The notes: a model not told the origin generated them from the sequence alone. A DNA stretch of 41,968 nt from Bacteroidales bacterium (GCA_017443265.1 JAFSOU010000079.1:1-41968), one strand, 5' to 3'. Counted from the first letter of the stretch, positions 24,126 through 33,077 are shown. Program-made: numbers and translations.

Positions 24126-24697
24126 TTTCCGTTCAAAAAGTTGTTTACTATGGTTTCTGTTTCGTTGATGGCGTTATCGAGGTTGTCGTTAACCACCACC
24201 ACGTCGAGCTGGTTACTGTACTGCAGTTCCATCTCGGCCCGTTCGATGCGTTTACGCAAACTTTCCTCGGTTTCGGTGCCGCGGTTTCGCAGACGCTGTT
24301 CCAAAACCTCTATTGACGGCGGTTGTATGAAGATGGACAGCGCTTTTTGTCCGAAAATCTTTTTCAGGCTAACGCCGCCCAGCACGTCTACGTCGAAGAT
24401 AACGGTGTTGCCTTTGTCCCATATACGTTCTATCTCCGATTTCAGTGTGCCGTAGCAGGTGCCCTGGTACACTTCCACCCATTCCACAAACTTGTCCTCG
24501 GCAACGCGTTGTTTGAAATCATCTTCGGTAAGGAAATAGTAGTCTTTGCCGTCCTGCTCGCCCTGGCGCGGTTTGCGGCTGGTGGCCGAAATGGAGAACT
24601 CCAGTCCCGGCACACGTTTCAGCAGGTGGCCTATTATGGTGCTTTTGCCGCTTCCCGAGGGAGCTGAAAAAATTATGACTTTACGGTTTTCTTCCAT
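24122..24697 (-). CDS. gmk: Guanylate kinase
   Basis: This 191-residue protein has the P-loop FSAPSGSGKST near the N-terminus, the GMP-binding SISATSRKPRQGEQDGKDYYFLT and DVDVLGGVSLKK, and the C-terminal VVVNDNLDNAI. It phosphorylates GMP to GDP. ATG 24697 is chosen because it is one base after the stop of the preceding gene; a TTG nine bases upstream would overlap it. Next to mreC, as in other Bacteroidota. Confidence 0.96.
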   Translation of the reverse strand: MEENRKVIIFSAPSGSGKSTIIGHLLKRVPGLEFSISATSRKPRQGEQDGKDYYFLTEDDFKQRVAEDKFVEWVEVYQGTCYGTLKSEIERIWDKGNTVIFDVDVLGGVSLKKIFGQKALSIFIQPPSIEVLEQRLRNRGTETEESLRKRIERAEMELQYSNQLDVVVVNDNLDNAINETETIVNNFLNGK

Positions 24698-24698
24698 A

Positions 24699-25853
24699 TC
24701 ACGCAAGTGTTAAGGGTGCCGAAAAGCGACGTTTGTAAACCGACATAAACAGCTGCACAGCCATCGACTCTTTGTCCCAGTTGTGGATGGTGGCGTTCTG
24801 CTGCACAAAGCTTTGTGCCTCGCCGAGGTCTTCGATTTTGTTCAATGTGTTGATAAACTCGTTGTAGTTGCGCATATCTTTCTCGAACAGGTCGTTGATG
24901 AAGGTGAACTTGTCGTTGATGCCGATAAGCGAGCGCAGGTCGGTGAATTTTGGTGCGGCTGGTGTTTGTTGTGGCACTACAGGTGTTGGTGTGGGCTCGG
25001 GGGTAGGAGTTTGTGCAGGAGCAGGAGTGTTAAGGGTATCGGTGTGTGTTGCGGGTTCAGGTTTCTGAGGTTGTGGAGCTACGGTTTCCACCACGCGGCT
25101 AACACCCGAGCTGAGGTAGTCGAGCAGCGAGAGCTGGGGCTGTTCCTCGTTGGATTGTGAATGGTCGTTGTGATGAGTTTCGGCCTGTGGTTGGGGAGTG
25201 GTTTCGTGAGCCGCTTTTATGGTATGTTGTTGCGAAACAATGTTTTCTATCGCCGATTTGCGGTTCATCACTATTTCGGTGATATTCTGTTGGTTTTCCT
25301 CTTTTTGGGCAACTGGCTCGGAAACGGGTTCTGGCTCGTGTTCCGGTTCGGGAGTTTCTTCATCGTCGCTGTCTTGAGGCTGGACTTCTTTAAAGTCTTC
25401 GGGTATAGGTCCGTACATTGGGGGTATGAGTTCGGGAGAAGTCTCCGGTTCGAGTGTTATTTCCGGTTCTTCGTCCTGGGGCAGTTCGGGCTCTGCAGCG
25501 GGCTCCGGCTCTGGCGTGCTCTCTACCGGTTTTTGCAGCAGTTCAAAGTGGGTGTTTTCGGCCGGTGTTTCGGGCTCTGCTTCAGGTTCTTCGTCTTGTG
25601 GAGCGACTTCCGTTTTGCTGGGGTCGATAGTTTGCGGACCTTCCTGCACAAAATCCTCGGTGCTCTCCACCACGTCTTGTCCTTCTGCCTTTGCCTCAAT
25701 TTTCAAAGCTGTGGCGTAAAGCTCTTTTATCTGACTGAGTAACAAATCTTTGTCCAACGGGTGGGTATGTTCTTCCTTGGTGATGCGTTCCATGCTGGCT
25801 GTTATTTCGGCCAGTTGCTCCAAAAGCTGACGGTTGATGTTCAGATAATCCAT
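24699..25853 (-). CDS. Acidic Pro/Glu-rich protein of unknown function
   Basis: The 384-residue protein has a helical N-terminus (about 1-60, LLEQLAEITASMERITKEE), a long disordered acidic middle (about 65-300) made of P, E, Q and T, and a folded helical C-terminus (about 305-380) with SLIGINDKFTFINDLFEKDMRNYNEFINTL and VQLFMSVYKRRF. The middle includes PPMYGPIPEDF (147-154), the same eight-residue motif found in the rSAM-linked lipoproteins. There is no signal peptide or membrane helix. It ends one base before gmk, so both share a transcript. I do not recognise a named family with certainty. Confidence 0.75.
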   Translation of the reverse strand: MDYLNINRQLLEQLAEITASMERITKEEHTHPLDKDLLLSQIKELYATALKIEAKAEGQDVVESTEDFVQEGPQTIDPSKTEVAPQDEEPEAEPETPAENTHFELLQKPVESTPEPEPAAEPELPQDEEPEITLEPETSPELIPPMYGPIPEDFKEVQPQDSDDEETPEPEHEPEPVSEPVAQKEENQQNITEIVMNRKSAIENIVSQQHTIKAAHETTPQPQAETHHNDHSQSNEEQPQLSLLDYLSSGVSRVVETVAPQPQKPEPATHTDTLNTPAPAQTPTPEPTPTPVVPQQTPAAPKFTDLRSLIGINDKFTFINDLFEKDMRNYNEFINTLNKIEDLGEAQSFVQQNATIHNWDKESMAVQLFMSVYKRRFSAPLTLA

Positions 25854-25903
25854 TCTAAAACTCCTTTTTTGTGCCTTTAAATGTGTAAATAAATGAATAA
25901 CAA

Positions 25904-25924
25904 CGTATTACTATTAGTAATACG
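25904..25924. promoter_or_regulatory. Perfect inverted repeat upstream of the acidic protein gene
   Basis: CGTATTACT-ATT-AGTAATACG lies 51 bp before the start of the minus-strand gene, in its expected 5' region. It could be an operator or a leader hairpin. Confidence 0.5.
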
Positions 25925-25973
25925 ATACAAAAACGCAATGTAAAATTACGATATTTTTCCGCCTCTTTCCCGC

Positions 25974-26023
25974 AAAAAAAAGTATAGTTATGAGCTGTCA
26001 AAGTTGATAACTCACAACTATAC
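25974..26023 (-). terminator. Rho-independent terminator of panC
   Basis: On the minus strand, arms GTATAGTT..TGAG and CTCA..AACTATAC form a stem with one mismatch, followed directly by TTTTTTTT. It lies 30 bp after the panC stop. Confidence 0.85.
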
Positions 26024-26052
26024 CGTTATTAGTTGATTATAAGCTGTTTGCC

Positions 26053-26895
26053 TTATTTGAAACGGATGATGTCTATCAGTCGCACATCGTCCATCCACAC
26101 TGCTATGCAGCCCACAATGCCGTCGGCGTCGTTCCAGCTGGCTATAGGTTGCAGGGTTACGTCTTCCACAATCTCGAAATACTCGGGCTCGAAGGCGGGG
26201 TCATCGGTGAAAACGTCCATAACCCATTGTTTCACTTCCGCAACGCTCATGGTATCAGCTTTTTGTGTGGCTTCGCTGAGGGTGGCGTGGATTTTCGGGG
26301 CTTTGGCGCGGTTTTCGGGCGACAGACGTTTGTTGCGCGAGCTCAGCGCCAGGCCGTCGTCGGCACGCACTATGGGGCAGGGCACTATTTCGATGTTGTA
26401 GTTTATCTGCTTGACAAGGTTTTTGATGATGGCTATCTGCTGGAAGTCCTTTTCGCCGAAATAGGCTTTCTGTGGCTCCACAATGTCGAACAGACGGCGC
26501 ACCACCACGGCCACGCCCGAGAAATGACCCGGACGGCGCGGACCCTCCATCACCTCCTCTATTATGCCGAAACTGTATTTGTCGGTAACGGGGGTGGGGT
26601 ACATCTCCTCAACGCTGGGCGCGAGTACGTAGTCGCAGTCCACGCTCTGCAGCTTGGCCACATCCTCGTCGAGGGTGCGGGGGTAGGTCTCAAGGTCATG
26701 CTGGTTGTTGAACTGTATGGGGTTTACAAAATCGCTCACCACCACAATATCGCACTCCTGCTTGGCGCGACGCACCAGCGACAGATGACCTTCGTGCAGT
26801 GCCCCCATGGTGGGGACAAGTCCTATTATTTTGCCCGCTTGGCGCAGCGGCTCAAGCTCATCGCGGAGCTCTTTTACAGTATTGAAAACTTTCAT
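26053..26895 (-). CDS. panC: Pantothenate synthetase (pantoate-beta-alanine ligase)
   Basis: The 280-residue protein has VPTMGALHEGHLSLVRRA (the HxGH nucleotidyl motif), VVSDFVNPIQFN, EGPRRPGHFSGVAVVVRRLFDIV, YFGEKDFQQ and the DGLALSSRN signature, all typical of PanC. It joins pantoate and beta-alanine with ATP to make pantothenate. panD, which makes the beta-alanine, is 4 kb away on the other strand. It is second after a membrane protein gene (50-bp gap) and ends at a clear terminator. Confidence 0.97.
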   Translation of the reverse strand: MKVFNTVKELRDELEPLRQAGKIIGLVPTMGALHEGHLSLVRRAKQECDIVVVSDFVNPIQFNNQHDLETYPRTLDEDVAKLQSVDCDYVLAPSVEEMYPTPVTDKYSFGIIEEVMEGPRRPGHFSGVAVVVRRLFDIVEPQKAYFGEKDFQQIAIIKNLVKQINYNIEIVPCPIVRADDGLALSSRNKRLSPENRAKAPKIHATLSEATQKADTMSVAEVKQWVMDVFTDDPAFEPEYFEIVEDVTLQPIASWNDADGIVGCIAVWMDDVRLIDIIRFK

Positions 26896-26945
26896 AACTA
26901 TTTTGTTTTTTTCGATGTCGTAAAAAATTGATTTATGTTTTGTTT

Positions 26946-27431
26946 TTAATCGTCGTCTTTGTCCAAAACTTCCTCGTATTCTATAAATTCGTCGAGATCG
27001 GAGTCGTCGTCGTCGTCGTTGTTGTGCTCGTTGTAGTCGTGGCGTTCGCTCAGGCGGTTGGGCAGCTCAAGCAGGTAGTTGATGGCTGTGATGATAAGAG
27101 CCGCCAGCAATGCCGTGCCAAAGGAGTCTATCACAAAATTGGTAACCAGTTTCGACGCCAGCCATATTATCACTGCGTTGATGACAAAGATAAAAAGTCC
27201 CATTGTTACAATGGTGAAAGGTATCGAAAGCACCAGCAGTATGGGGCGCAGAAAATTGTTGAGCAGCGAGATGACAAGGGCGGCCAATACAGCAGTTAAA
27301 ACGCTGGTGATATGCACTCCCGGCAGCAGAAGTCCCACCACCATCAGCGAAAGCGTCATTATTATTGTCTGCGCCAAACAGCCGTAGTTGCCTGATTGAT
27401 TGTTGTTTTGGTTGGTATAATGTATTTCCAT
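26946..27431 (-). CDS. Phage holin-4_2-like integral membrane protein
   Basis: The 161-residue protein has four membrane helices in a compact block (about 20-125) with LLNNFLRPILLVLSIPFTIVTMGLFIFVINAVI, the signature of the PF04020 family. The name is historical; such genes are chromosomal and their role is unknown. The C-terminus is a strongly acidic tail with a run of aspartates (encoded by gtc/gat repeats). A -7 box is 20 bp upstream. It is followed by panC after 50 bp. Confidence 0.82.
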   Translation of the reverse strand: MEIHYTNQNNNQSGNYGCLAQTIIMTLSLMVVGLLLPGVHITSVLTAVLAALVISLLNNFLRPILLVLSIPFTIVTMGLFIFVINAVIIWLASKLVTNFVIDSFGTALLAALIITAINYLLELPNRLSERHDYNEHNNDDDDDSDLDEFIEYEEVLDKDDD

Positions 27432-27450
27432 CTATGAATAAATTAGAGTG

Positions 27451-27458
27451 CAAAGGTA
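27451..27458 (-). promoter_or_regulatory. -7 box (TACCTTTG) for the membrane protein-panC operon
   Basis: TACCTTTGC on the minus strand, 20 bp before the start codon; no clear -33 TTG. Confidence 0.65.
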
Positions 27459-27934
27459 CGAATTTTTAGTTAATAGTGAAAAGTGAATGGCGAAGAGAGA
27501 TGCAAGTTCCAATAAAATACGTAGCTTTTTAGAGATAAAACTTATGCTGCAAAGAAATTATTATCCAGCAAGGAAATAAGGTAAAAAAAACAGTCCATTG
27601 CTCGTATGGCGGATTTTTTTGAAGCCTCACAGTAAAACGTTTGCTTATTCAAAATAATTATTATGCTGGTGAGCTTGATAAGGATCCAACATGTAAGAGT
27701 TTCTTACAACTTTGAAGCGAACTACCACTCAAAAACCATCTAATTATCAATCTTAAGCTAAACGAATCTCTGAGCCGCTACTTCAGATTTTGCCGCAAAA
27801 TCTGAAGTACAACTCCAAATTTTCAATCGTGCATTGCACGGGGATGTGGTTTTTATTCTTGTGGTGCATATCAGATAAACAATACCAAAAGTTTGTATTG
27901 TAAAAGGCAATTTGTTTTATTCCCCCCATCCCGT
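27459..27934. other. Non-coding region left of the second AAA_14 gene
   Basis: No gene is visible. The only structured elements are the 96-bp repeat at 27734-27829 and short hairpins such as GTGCA-ttgcac. The rest is AT-rich, with no recognisable coding remnant. Confidence 0.6.
27734..27829. repeat. 96-bp direct repeat, left copy (AAA_14 cassette 2)
   Basis: It matches 29284-29379 at about 84 of 96 positions without gaps (offset 1550). It contains a perfect hairpin ACTTCAGATTTTG-CCG-CAAAATCTGAAGT. Confidence 0.93.
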
Positions 27935-28030
27935 ATTGACCAAATTTACGTAAAAATCGTCAGTGCATTGACCAAATTTACGTAAAAATAGTCAGTGTAT
28001 TGACTAAATTTACGTAAAAATCGTCAGTGT
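27935..28030 (+). promoter_or_regulatory. Three 32-bp iterons upstream of the second AAA_14 gene
   Basis: Units 27935-27966, 27967-27998 and 27999-28030 differ at only a few positions. Each holds the perfect palindrome TTTACGTAAA inside a wider TTGAC...GTCA symmetry. A partial fourth unit begins at 28031. They end 15 bp before the -7 box, so they are probably operator sites. Confidence 0.85.
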
Positions 28031-28045
28031 GTTGATTTTTTTTTG

Positions 28046-28053
28046 TATCTTTG
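28046..28053 (+). promoter_or_regulatory. -7 box (TATCTTTG) for the second AAA_14 gene
   Basis: TATCTTTGC follows a T-run and lies 19 bp before ATG 28073. The same box and T-run precede the first AAA_14 gene. Confidence 0.75.
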
Positions 28054-28072
28054 CAGCATAATAATTAATGTC

Positions 28073-29206
28073 ATGATAGAGCGTACAATACAGCAAAAAA
28101 TTGAGCGTCAGCTTGTTCCAAACAAAGTGGTTGTTGTTTTTGGTGCAAGGCGTGTGGGCAAAACAGTGCTTATGCGGCAGATACTTGAGCATTTTACCGG
28201 CAAAACCATGCTGCTCAACGGCGAGGATTACGACACCCAAGCATTGCTCGAAGAAAAAACCATTGCCAACTATCGTCGTTTGTTTGCCCATACAGACCTG
28301 CTTGCCATAGATGAAGCACAGGCGGTGCCAAACATTGGAGAAAAGCTGAAACTGATTGTGGATGAGGTGCCGGGCTTGCGCATCCTTGCCACAGGCTCCT
28401 CGGCCTTCGATATTCGCAATCAGGTGGGCGAGCCCTTGGTCGGTCGGTGTACACAGTTTCAGCTGCTGCCTTTTTCGCAACACGAAATTTCTCAGCAGGA
28501 AAATCTTCTACAGACCCGTCGCAATCTTGAAACCCGCCTCATTTTTGGAAGTTACCCCGACGTGGTGTTGAATACCGACAGCGAAGCCAACATCGATTAT
28601 CTGAATAATATCGTTTCGGCATACCTGCTAAAAGATATCCTTGCACTGGACGGAATAAAAAACTCCGGCAAAATGATGGCGTTGTTGCAGCTCGTGGCTT
28701 TTCAGGTAGGTAGCGAATTGTCTTATGATGAATTGTCCAACAAATTGGGACTGAGCAAAAACACTGTTCAGAAATATATGGACTTGCTTTCCAAAGTTTA
28801 TGTCATATTCCGTTTGGGTGGATATGCACGTAACCTTCGCAAGGAGGTGTCGAAGGCCGGAAAATGGTATTTTTACGATAACGGGATACGAAACGCTGTA
28901 ATAAACCGCTTTCAGCCGTTGGCTATTCGTGAAGATGTCGGTGTTCTGTGGGAAAATTATTTCATTAGCGAGCGAGTGAAACAAAACCTTCATGGCCGTC
29001 TTAACAGAAATCTGTATTTTTGGAAAACATACGATCGCCAGGAAATAGACCTGATAGAAGAATCTACCGAATCCCTCTCCGCTTTTGAACTGAAGTGGAA
29101 CGAAACTAAAGTTAAAACACCTGTTGCCTTTGCCAATGCCTATCCCGATGCTGCATTCCGCGTAGTGAACCGCAACAATTACTTGGATTTTCTGTTGGAG
29201 CAATAA
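28073..29206 (+). CDS. AAA_14/DUF4143 ATPase (second copy)
   Basis: The 377-residue protein has Walker A GARRVGKT (24-31), Walker B LLAIDEAQ (D80, E81), sensor-like ILATGSSAFDI, and a C-terminal DUF4143 part with a winged-helix-like SELSYDELSNKLGLSKNTVQKYMDLL and a PD-(D/E)XK-like end QEIDLIEE...AFELKW. It is a different subgroup from the gene at 7741-9069 and not a recent duplicate. I start it at ATG 28073, after the -7 box; a TTG at 28043 would lie within the promoter. It is bracketed by 96-bp direct repeats and preceded by three iterons. Confidence 0.88.
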   Translation: MIERTIQQKIERQLVPNKVVVVFGARRVGKTVLMRQILEHFTGKTMLLNGEDYDTQALLEEKTIANYRRLFAHTDLLAIDEAQAVPNIGEKLKLIVDEVPGLRILATGSSAFDIRNQVGEPLVGRCTQFQLLPFSQHEISQQENLLQTRRNLETRLIFGSYPDVVLNTDSEANIDYLNNIVSAYLLKDILALDGIKNSGKMMALLQLVAFQVGSELSYDELSNKLGLSKNTVQKYMDLLSKVYVIFRLGGYARNLRKEVSKAGKWYFYDNGIRNAVINRFQPLAIREDVGVLWENYFISERVKQNLHGRLNRNLYFWKTYDRQEIDLIEESTESLSAFELKWNETKVKTPVAFANAYPDAAFRVVNRNNYLDFLLEQ

Positions 29207-29283
29207 TGTTTACGCACAGTCCATTGTGCAACATTCTACCCAATCTTTTTCATTAATCGCATCTCCATCGTCCCTCAAATGCT

Positions 29284-29379
29284 AACCATCTAATTCTCAA
29301 TCATAAACCAAACAAAATTCTGAACCGCTACTTCAGATTTTGCCGCAAAATCTGAAGCACAACTCCATTTTTTCATTCG
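29284..29379. repeat. 96-bp direct repeat, right copy (AAA_14 cassette 2)
   Basis: Right partner of 27734-27829, same orientation. The internal hairpin is kept with a 12-bp stem (CTTCAGATTTTG / CAAAATCTGAAG). Confidence 0.93.
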
Positions 29380-29652
29380 AAAAAAGGGGTGGAAAAACAT
29401 TTTTACAATAATTTCCACCTTTCTGCGTTATTATTTTTTTATTGAAAATTAGTAATCAGTATTCGGTAGTCAGAGGTCTGTTGAAAAGCTCCTAGACGCA
29501 AGCGGCTGAAATCGGGTAAATCTAAACAATTTTCCGCCATAGGCGGAAACAATTTACAAGATTATTAAGATTTCGCGAGTGAAACGAGCAGGAAACAATC
29601 AAAAAGATCTCGCGAAGCGAAGCTGAGCAGGAGAAAAAAACAATTAATCATT
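29380..29652. other. Non-coding region before pdxJ
   Basis: It contains a hairpin TTTCCGCC-ATA-GGCGGAAA (29531-29549) and two loosely repeated phrases around agatttcgcgagtgaaacga and agatctcgcgaagcgaag before the pdxJ start. No gene and no clear promoter box were seen. Confidence 0.6.
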
Positions 29653-30381
29653 ATGACCAAACTCAGTGTAAATATAAACAAAGTGGCCACCATACGCAAC
29701 GCGCGCGGTGGCAATCTGCCTGATGTGGTGAAATTCGCCATCGACTGCGAGCGTTTCGGAGCACAGGGTATCACTGTGCACCCGCGTCCCGACGAACGCC
29801 ATATCCGCTACGCCGACGTGCGGCAGCTAAAACCGGTGATAACCACCGAGTTCAATATCGAGGGCAACCCCATACCCTCGTTTGTGGACCTTGTTACCGA
29901 GGTGCGTCCCACGCAGGTAACCCTTGTCCCCGACGCCGAGGATGTGCTTACCTCCAACGCCGGCTGGGATACGGTGAAACACTTTGACTTTCTGAAAGAT
30001 ATCGTCGCCCATTTCCACAGCTGTGGCATACGTGTCTCCATTTTTATCGACCCCGTTCCCGAACTTATCGAAAAAGCCAAACTCACTGGCACCGACCGCG
30101 TGGAGCTCTACACCGAGGCTTACGCCTCCAACTACTCCGCCAACCGCGAGGCAGCCATCGAGAAATACGTGCAGGCCGCCAACGTGGCCCACATTCTCGG
30201 ACTTGGACTCAACGCCGGCCACGACCTCAACCTGCTGAATCTCACTTACTTCAAACAGCGCATACCTTTCTTGGACGAAGTCTCCATCGGCCACGCCATC
30301 ATCAGCGACGCCCTTTATCTGGGTATCGAAAAAACCATCCACGAGTACCGCAATTGCTTGATTGATACCAATATAAGTTAA
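29653..30381 (+). CDS. pdxJ: Pyridoxine 5'-phosphate synthase
   Basis: The 242-residue TIM-barrel protein has [45 protein letters not shown] and [14 protein letters not shown] near the end, all PdxJ motifs. It condenses 1-deoxyxylulose 5-phosphate and 3-amino-2-oxopropyl phosphate to pyridoxine phosphate. Full length. It stands alone, with repeats on both sides. Confidence 0.97.
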   Translation: MTKLSVNINKVATIRNARGGNLPDVVKFAIDCERFGAQGITVHPRPDERHIRYADVRQLKPVITTEFNIEGNPIPSFVDLVTEVRPTQVTLVPDAEDVLTSNAGWDTVKHFDFLKDIVAHFHSCGIRVSIFIDPVPELIEKAKLTGTDRVELYTEAYASNYSANREAAIEKYVQAANVAHILGLGLNAGHDLNLLNLTYFKQRIPFLDEVSIGHAIISDALYLGIEKTIHEYRNCLIDTNIS

Positions 30382-30390
30382 CCAAAATAG

Positions 30391-30443
30391 TCCCGAAGGG
30401 ACAGCATACTAATAACCCCGCACAAGCGAAGCGCAGTGTGGGG
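30391..30443 (+). repeat. Dispersed hairpin repeat (copy A)
   Basis: TCCC-gaa-GGGA (30391-30401) is followed by CCCCGCAC...GTGTGGGG (30416-30443) around aagcgaagcgca. The second hairpin resembles the one at 40754-40780. Confidence 0.6.
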
Positions 30444-30462
30444 AACCAAAAAAAGACGAACT

Positions 30463-30957
30463 ATGGGAATGTTCTACACACCGTCGCCACGACGTTTCAC
30501 CTACAAGCCCCGCTACTACAGCGAGGAGAAAGAGGAGCTTGAGATGCTCCGTGCCAAGTATGCCAACCGCAAGGAGGGCGATGCCGACACCACCGACGAG
30601 GACCTTAAGTATTACCGCGATTTGGTCAATTCGTTCGACAAAAAAGAGGAGCGCCCGTCGCTTTCCGGTCTGCTCAAACGCAAGCAGGTAAGGCAGTTCA
30701 GCTACAAGCCGCGGTTTTCCTCCAATGGTGAGCTCATTGCCGAACAGCAGAGCGAATCGCCGAAAGGTTACGGACGCAAGATAGAGCTGAAAAAGGCCAT
30801 GCACGAGCGGCACTCGTCGTACACCGCCGAGCCAGTGCCAGCAAGCCGTATTTTCATCTATGCAGCCATTGTTTCCATCATCGTTTTGTGGATTTTGTTC
30901 GGCAATTTCGAAAAAGTTGTCGAAGTTTTCACAACCTTTGGCGCTGGAAAACAATAA
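30463..30957 (+). CDS. Hypothetical protein with C-terminal membrane anchor
   Basis: The 164-residue protein begins [19 protein letters not shown]. The soluble part is very basic/acidic, with two similar stretches ([18 protein letters not shown] and [14 protein letters not shown]), and one C-terminal membrane helix ([21 protein letters not shown]). The layout suggests a tail-anchored inner-membrane protein. I recognise the YKPR-type pattern from Bacteroidota but no named function. ATG 30463 is preferred over upstream in-frame GTG, which lies in the hairpin repeat. The next gene has its own promoter. Confidence 0.75.
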   Translation: MGMFYTPSPRRFTYKPRYYSEEKEELEMLRAKYANRKEGDADTTDEDLKYYRDLVNSFDKKEERPSLSGLLKRKQVRQFSYKPRFSSNGELIAEQQSESPKGYGRKIELKKAMHERHSSYTAEPVPASRIFIYAAIVSIIVLWILFGNFEKVVEVFTTFGAGKQ

Positions 30958-30982
30958 AATACAACAATATTATAAACAAATG

Positions 30983-31013
30983 TTGCTCAAACCTGCAAAA
31001 AAACGTACCTTTG
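30983..31013 (+). promoter_or_regulatory. panD promoter
   Basis: TTG (30983-30985), 20-bp spacer, TACCTTTG (31006-31013); start codon 15 bp further. This is one of the best matches to the Bacteroidota consensus in the window. Confidence 0.8.
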
Positions 31014-31028
31014 CAAAAATTTAGAACG

Positions 31029-31373
31029 ATGTACATAAGCGTCTTAAAATCTAAAATACACCGAGTTACGGTAACTCAGGCCGACCTCGACTATATAGGC
31101 AGCATCACCATCGACGAGGATTTGATGCGTGCCGCCAATATGATTGAGAACGAGCAGGTGCATATCTACAATATCACCAACGGCGAGCGTTTCAGCACCT
31201 ACGTGATAAAAGGCGAGGCTGGCTCGGGCGTCATAGGCATCAACGGCGCCGCCGCGCACAAAGCTGGTGTCGGCGACCTTATCATCATAGCCTCGTACGC
31301 CATGATGGATTTCGAGGAAGCCAAACAGCACACCCCCACCGTTATCTTCCCGCAAAACAACCGTTTGCACTAA
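31029..31373 (+). CDS. panD: Aspartate 1-decarboxylase proenzyme
   Basis: The 114-residue protein has the PanD self-cleavage site G24-S25 in DYIGSITID, where cleavage yields the pyruvoyl cofactor, and the [19 protein letters not shown] core. It makes beta-alanine for pantothenate, the substrate of the PanC encoded 4 kb upstream. An in-frame upstream start lies before the promoter, so ATG 31029 is used. It probably leads an operon with the next two genes (13-bp gap, then ATGA overlap). Confidence 0.96.
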   Translation: MYISVLKSKIHRVTVTQADLDYIGSITIDEDLMRAANMIENEQVHIYNITNGERFSTYVIKGEAGSGVIGINGAAAHKAGVGDLIIIASYAMMDFEEAKQHTPTVIFPQNNRLH

Positions 31374-31386
31374 ATATCACTCTCTT

Positions 31387-32385
31387 ATGAAAGCGAAGAT
31401 AGGCAGCGTTCTGAAATTTGTCATATTTCTCGGCGTAGGCCTTTTTTTCGTCTATTGGTTCTTGCTCAAACTCGACGACGATTCGAAAGCCGCCATCTGG
31501 CAGTCGTTCCTCAGTGCCAACTATTTTTGGGTTGCTGTGGCAATGCTGGTGAGCATCCTGAGCCACGTATTGCGCGCTTTGCGATGGAACATGCTGCTGC
31601 AGTCCACTGGCTACCACGTCAAAACCAGCCATTCGTTCGGCGCCGTGATGGTGGGTTATCTGGCCAACCTTGCCGTGCCGCGTCTGGGCGAGGTTATGCG
31701 TTGCGGCGTGCTCCGCGACTCCGATACCGTTCCGGTGCAGAAATCCCTCGGCACCGTTGTGATGGAACGCACCGTGGATATCCTTGCTTTCGGCATCACA
31801 CTTTTGATTGGCTTGGCACTGGCTTTCAGCACTTTGAAAGACTGGCTCTACGACCAGCTAGTTACCAAAGTGTCGTCGCTGCCCAATATGTGGACACTTC
31901 TGGCAATAGCCGTTGCAGCCGCAATTGTTGTCATTGGCGGATACCTGATGTTTTACAAGAAATTGCTGAAATACAAGTGGTTCGAAAAGATTCACCGCAT
32001 TATTGTGGGTTTTTTCGACGGACTTAAAAGTATAATCCGCCTTAAACGTCCGTGGCTGTTTGTCTTTTACAGCGTGGCCATATATGTGCTTTATCTCCTT
32101 GGAGGATACATCATTTTTCTAGCCTTGCCCGAAACCGCCGGCTTGCCCTTTGTGGCGGCACTGGTGCTGTATATCTTCGGTACCGTGGGCATGATGGTAA
32201 CCCCCGGAGGAATAGGACTTTACCCTGTGCTTGTGTGGCAGGCCATTGCTATCTACGGAGTGGGTCAGGAGGCAGGTCTGGCTTCGGGATGGTTGCTGTG
32301 GTCGTCGCAGCAGGTGGTGGTGCTGATACTCGGTTTTGCGTATCTTATCAAGTTTTCGATACTAAAAAAACAAACGGCCCAATGA
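31387..32385 (+). CDS. YbhN/lysylphosphatidylglycerol synthetase-like membrane protein
   Basis: The 332-residue protein has about eight membrane helices and the family's signatures: [54 protein letters not shown] and [18 protein letters not shown]. These belong to the LPG_synthase_TM (PF03706) group, which includes flippase-like proteins, not only the MprF type. There is no C-terminal aminoacyl-transferase domain. Its function is uncertain; lipid transport is one guess. Its stop overlaps the next gene start (ATGA). Confidence 0.85.
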   Translation: MKAKIGSVLKFVIFLGVGLFFVYWFLLKLDDDSKAAIWQSFLSANYFWVAVAMLVSILSHVLRALRWNMLLQSTGYHVKTSHSFGAVMVGYLANLAVPRLGEVMRCGVLRDSDTVPVQKSLGTVVMERTVDILAFGITLLIGLALAFSTLKDWLYDQLVTKVSSLPNMWTLLAIAVAAAIVVIGGYLMFYKKLLKYKWFEKIHRIIVGFFDGLKSIIRLKRPWLFVFYSVAIYVLYLLGGYIIFLALPETAGLPFVAALVLYIFGTVGMMVTPGGIGLYPVLVWQAIAIYGVGQEAGLASGWLLWSSQQVVVLILGFAYLIKFSILKKQTAQ

Positions 32386-32873
32386 GTACCAATTTCAATC
32401 AAATGATTAAAGGCAAGATAGTTACTGCCGAACAGCTGCGCAGTAGCATAGTGTCTGGCAGCAAGGTGGTGTTCACCAACGGCTGTTTCGACCTTGTTCA
32501 CCAAGGCCATATCGACTACCTCTCCAAAGCCCGCGACTTGGGCGATGTGCTTGTGGTGGGACTCAACACCGATGCCTCCGTGCGCCGCCTCAAGGGTCCG
32601 CACCGCCCCGTAAACAACGAGTACAGCCGCGCGCTTCTCCTCGCCGCTATGGTGTTTGTAGATTATGTGGTGTTTTTTGATGAGGATACTCCGTATGAAC
32701 TCATCAAAATAGTGCAGCCCGATATACTTGTGAAGGGTTCCGACTACCGTCCCGAGGACATTGTGGGCTACGACGTGGTTACGGCCAAGGGCGGACGAGT
32801 GGAAACCCTCGACTTCCTGCCCGGTTTCTCGACCACGGCTATCGAACGCAAAATACTGGAAAACAACAAATAA
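32382..32873 (+). CDS. rfaE2: D-glycero-beta-D-manno-heptose 1-phosphate adenylyltransferase (RfaE2/HldE C-terminal type)
   Basis: The 163-residue cytidylyltransferase-fold protein has [20 protein letters not shown] (HxGH), [21 protein letters not shown] and [16 protein letters not shown], which mark the stand-alone ADP-heptose synthase half. It activates heptose phosphate for the LPS inner core. ATG 32382 overlaps the stop of the preceding gene by four bases; the longer in-frame start lies within that gene. The kinase half is not in the window. Confidence 0.9.
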   Translation: MSTNFNQMIKGKIVTAEQLRSSIVSGSKVVFTNGCFDLVHQGHIDYLSKARDLGDVLVVGLNTDASVRRLKGPHRPVNNEYSRALLLAAMVFVDYVVFFDEDTPYELIKIVQPDILVKGSDYRPEDIVGYDVVTAKGGRVETLDFLPGFSTTAIERKILENNK

Positions 32874-32994
32874 ACTTGCTGTTCGGTAGAAATCCCCGAG
32901 AAGCGCCCCCCCCAACACTATGTCAAAACAGGGCTGTAATTTCAAAGCAATAATTTTTTAACAGCTCCATGTTAGTTTTAAAAGTGTAAAAAAA

Positions 32995-33025
32995 TTGTTA
33001 TATTCCGGAAAAATACTTATCTTTG
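32995..33025 (+). promoter_or_regulatory. Promoter of the polysaccharide operon
   Basis: TTG (32995-32997), 20-bp spacer, TATCTTTG (33018-33025). Transcription would begin near 33032, giving a leader of about 215 bases. The part before it, 32874-32994, holds no gene. Confidence 0.8.
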
Positions 33026-33035
33026 CAATGATTTT

Positions 33036-33077
33036 TACAAAGACTAATGAAACGTCAATTCGGCGTTTGTCTTTGTA
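33036..33077 (+). promoter_or_regulatory. 5'-leader hairpin of the polysaccharide operon
   Basis: TACAAAGAC (33036-33044) pairs with GTCTTTGTA (33069-33077), and inside it AAACG pairs with CGTTT. It would form within a few bases of the transcript's 5' end. The remaining leader (33078-33246) has no gene. Confidence 0.6.

Noticed and set aside
26946..27431. Prophage holin
   Set aside because: The family name is historical; there are no phage genes nearby and the gene forms an operon with panC.
27935..28030. CRISPR array
   Set aside because: The 32-bp units abut with no spacers and sit directly before a promoter, so operator iterons are the better reading.
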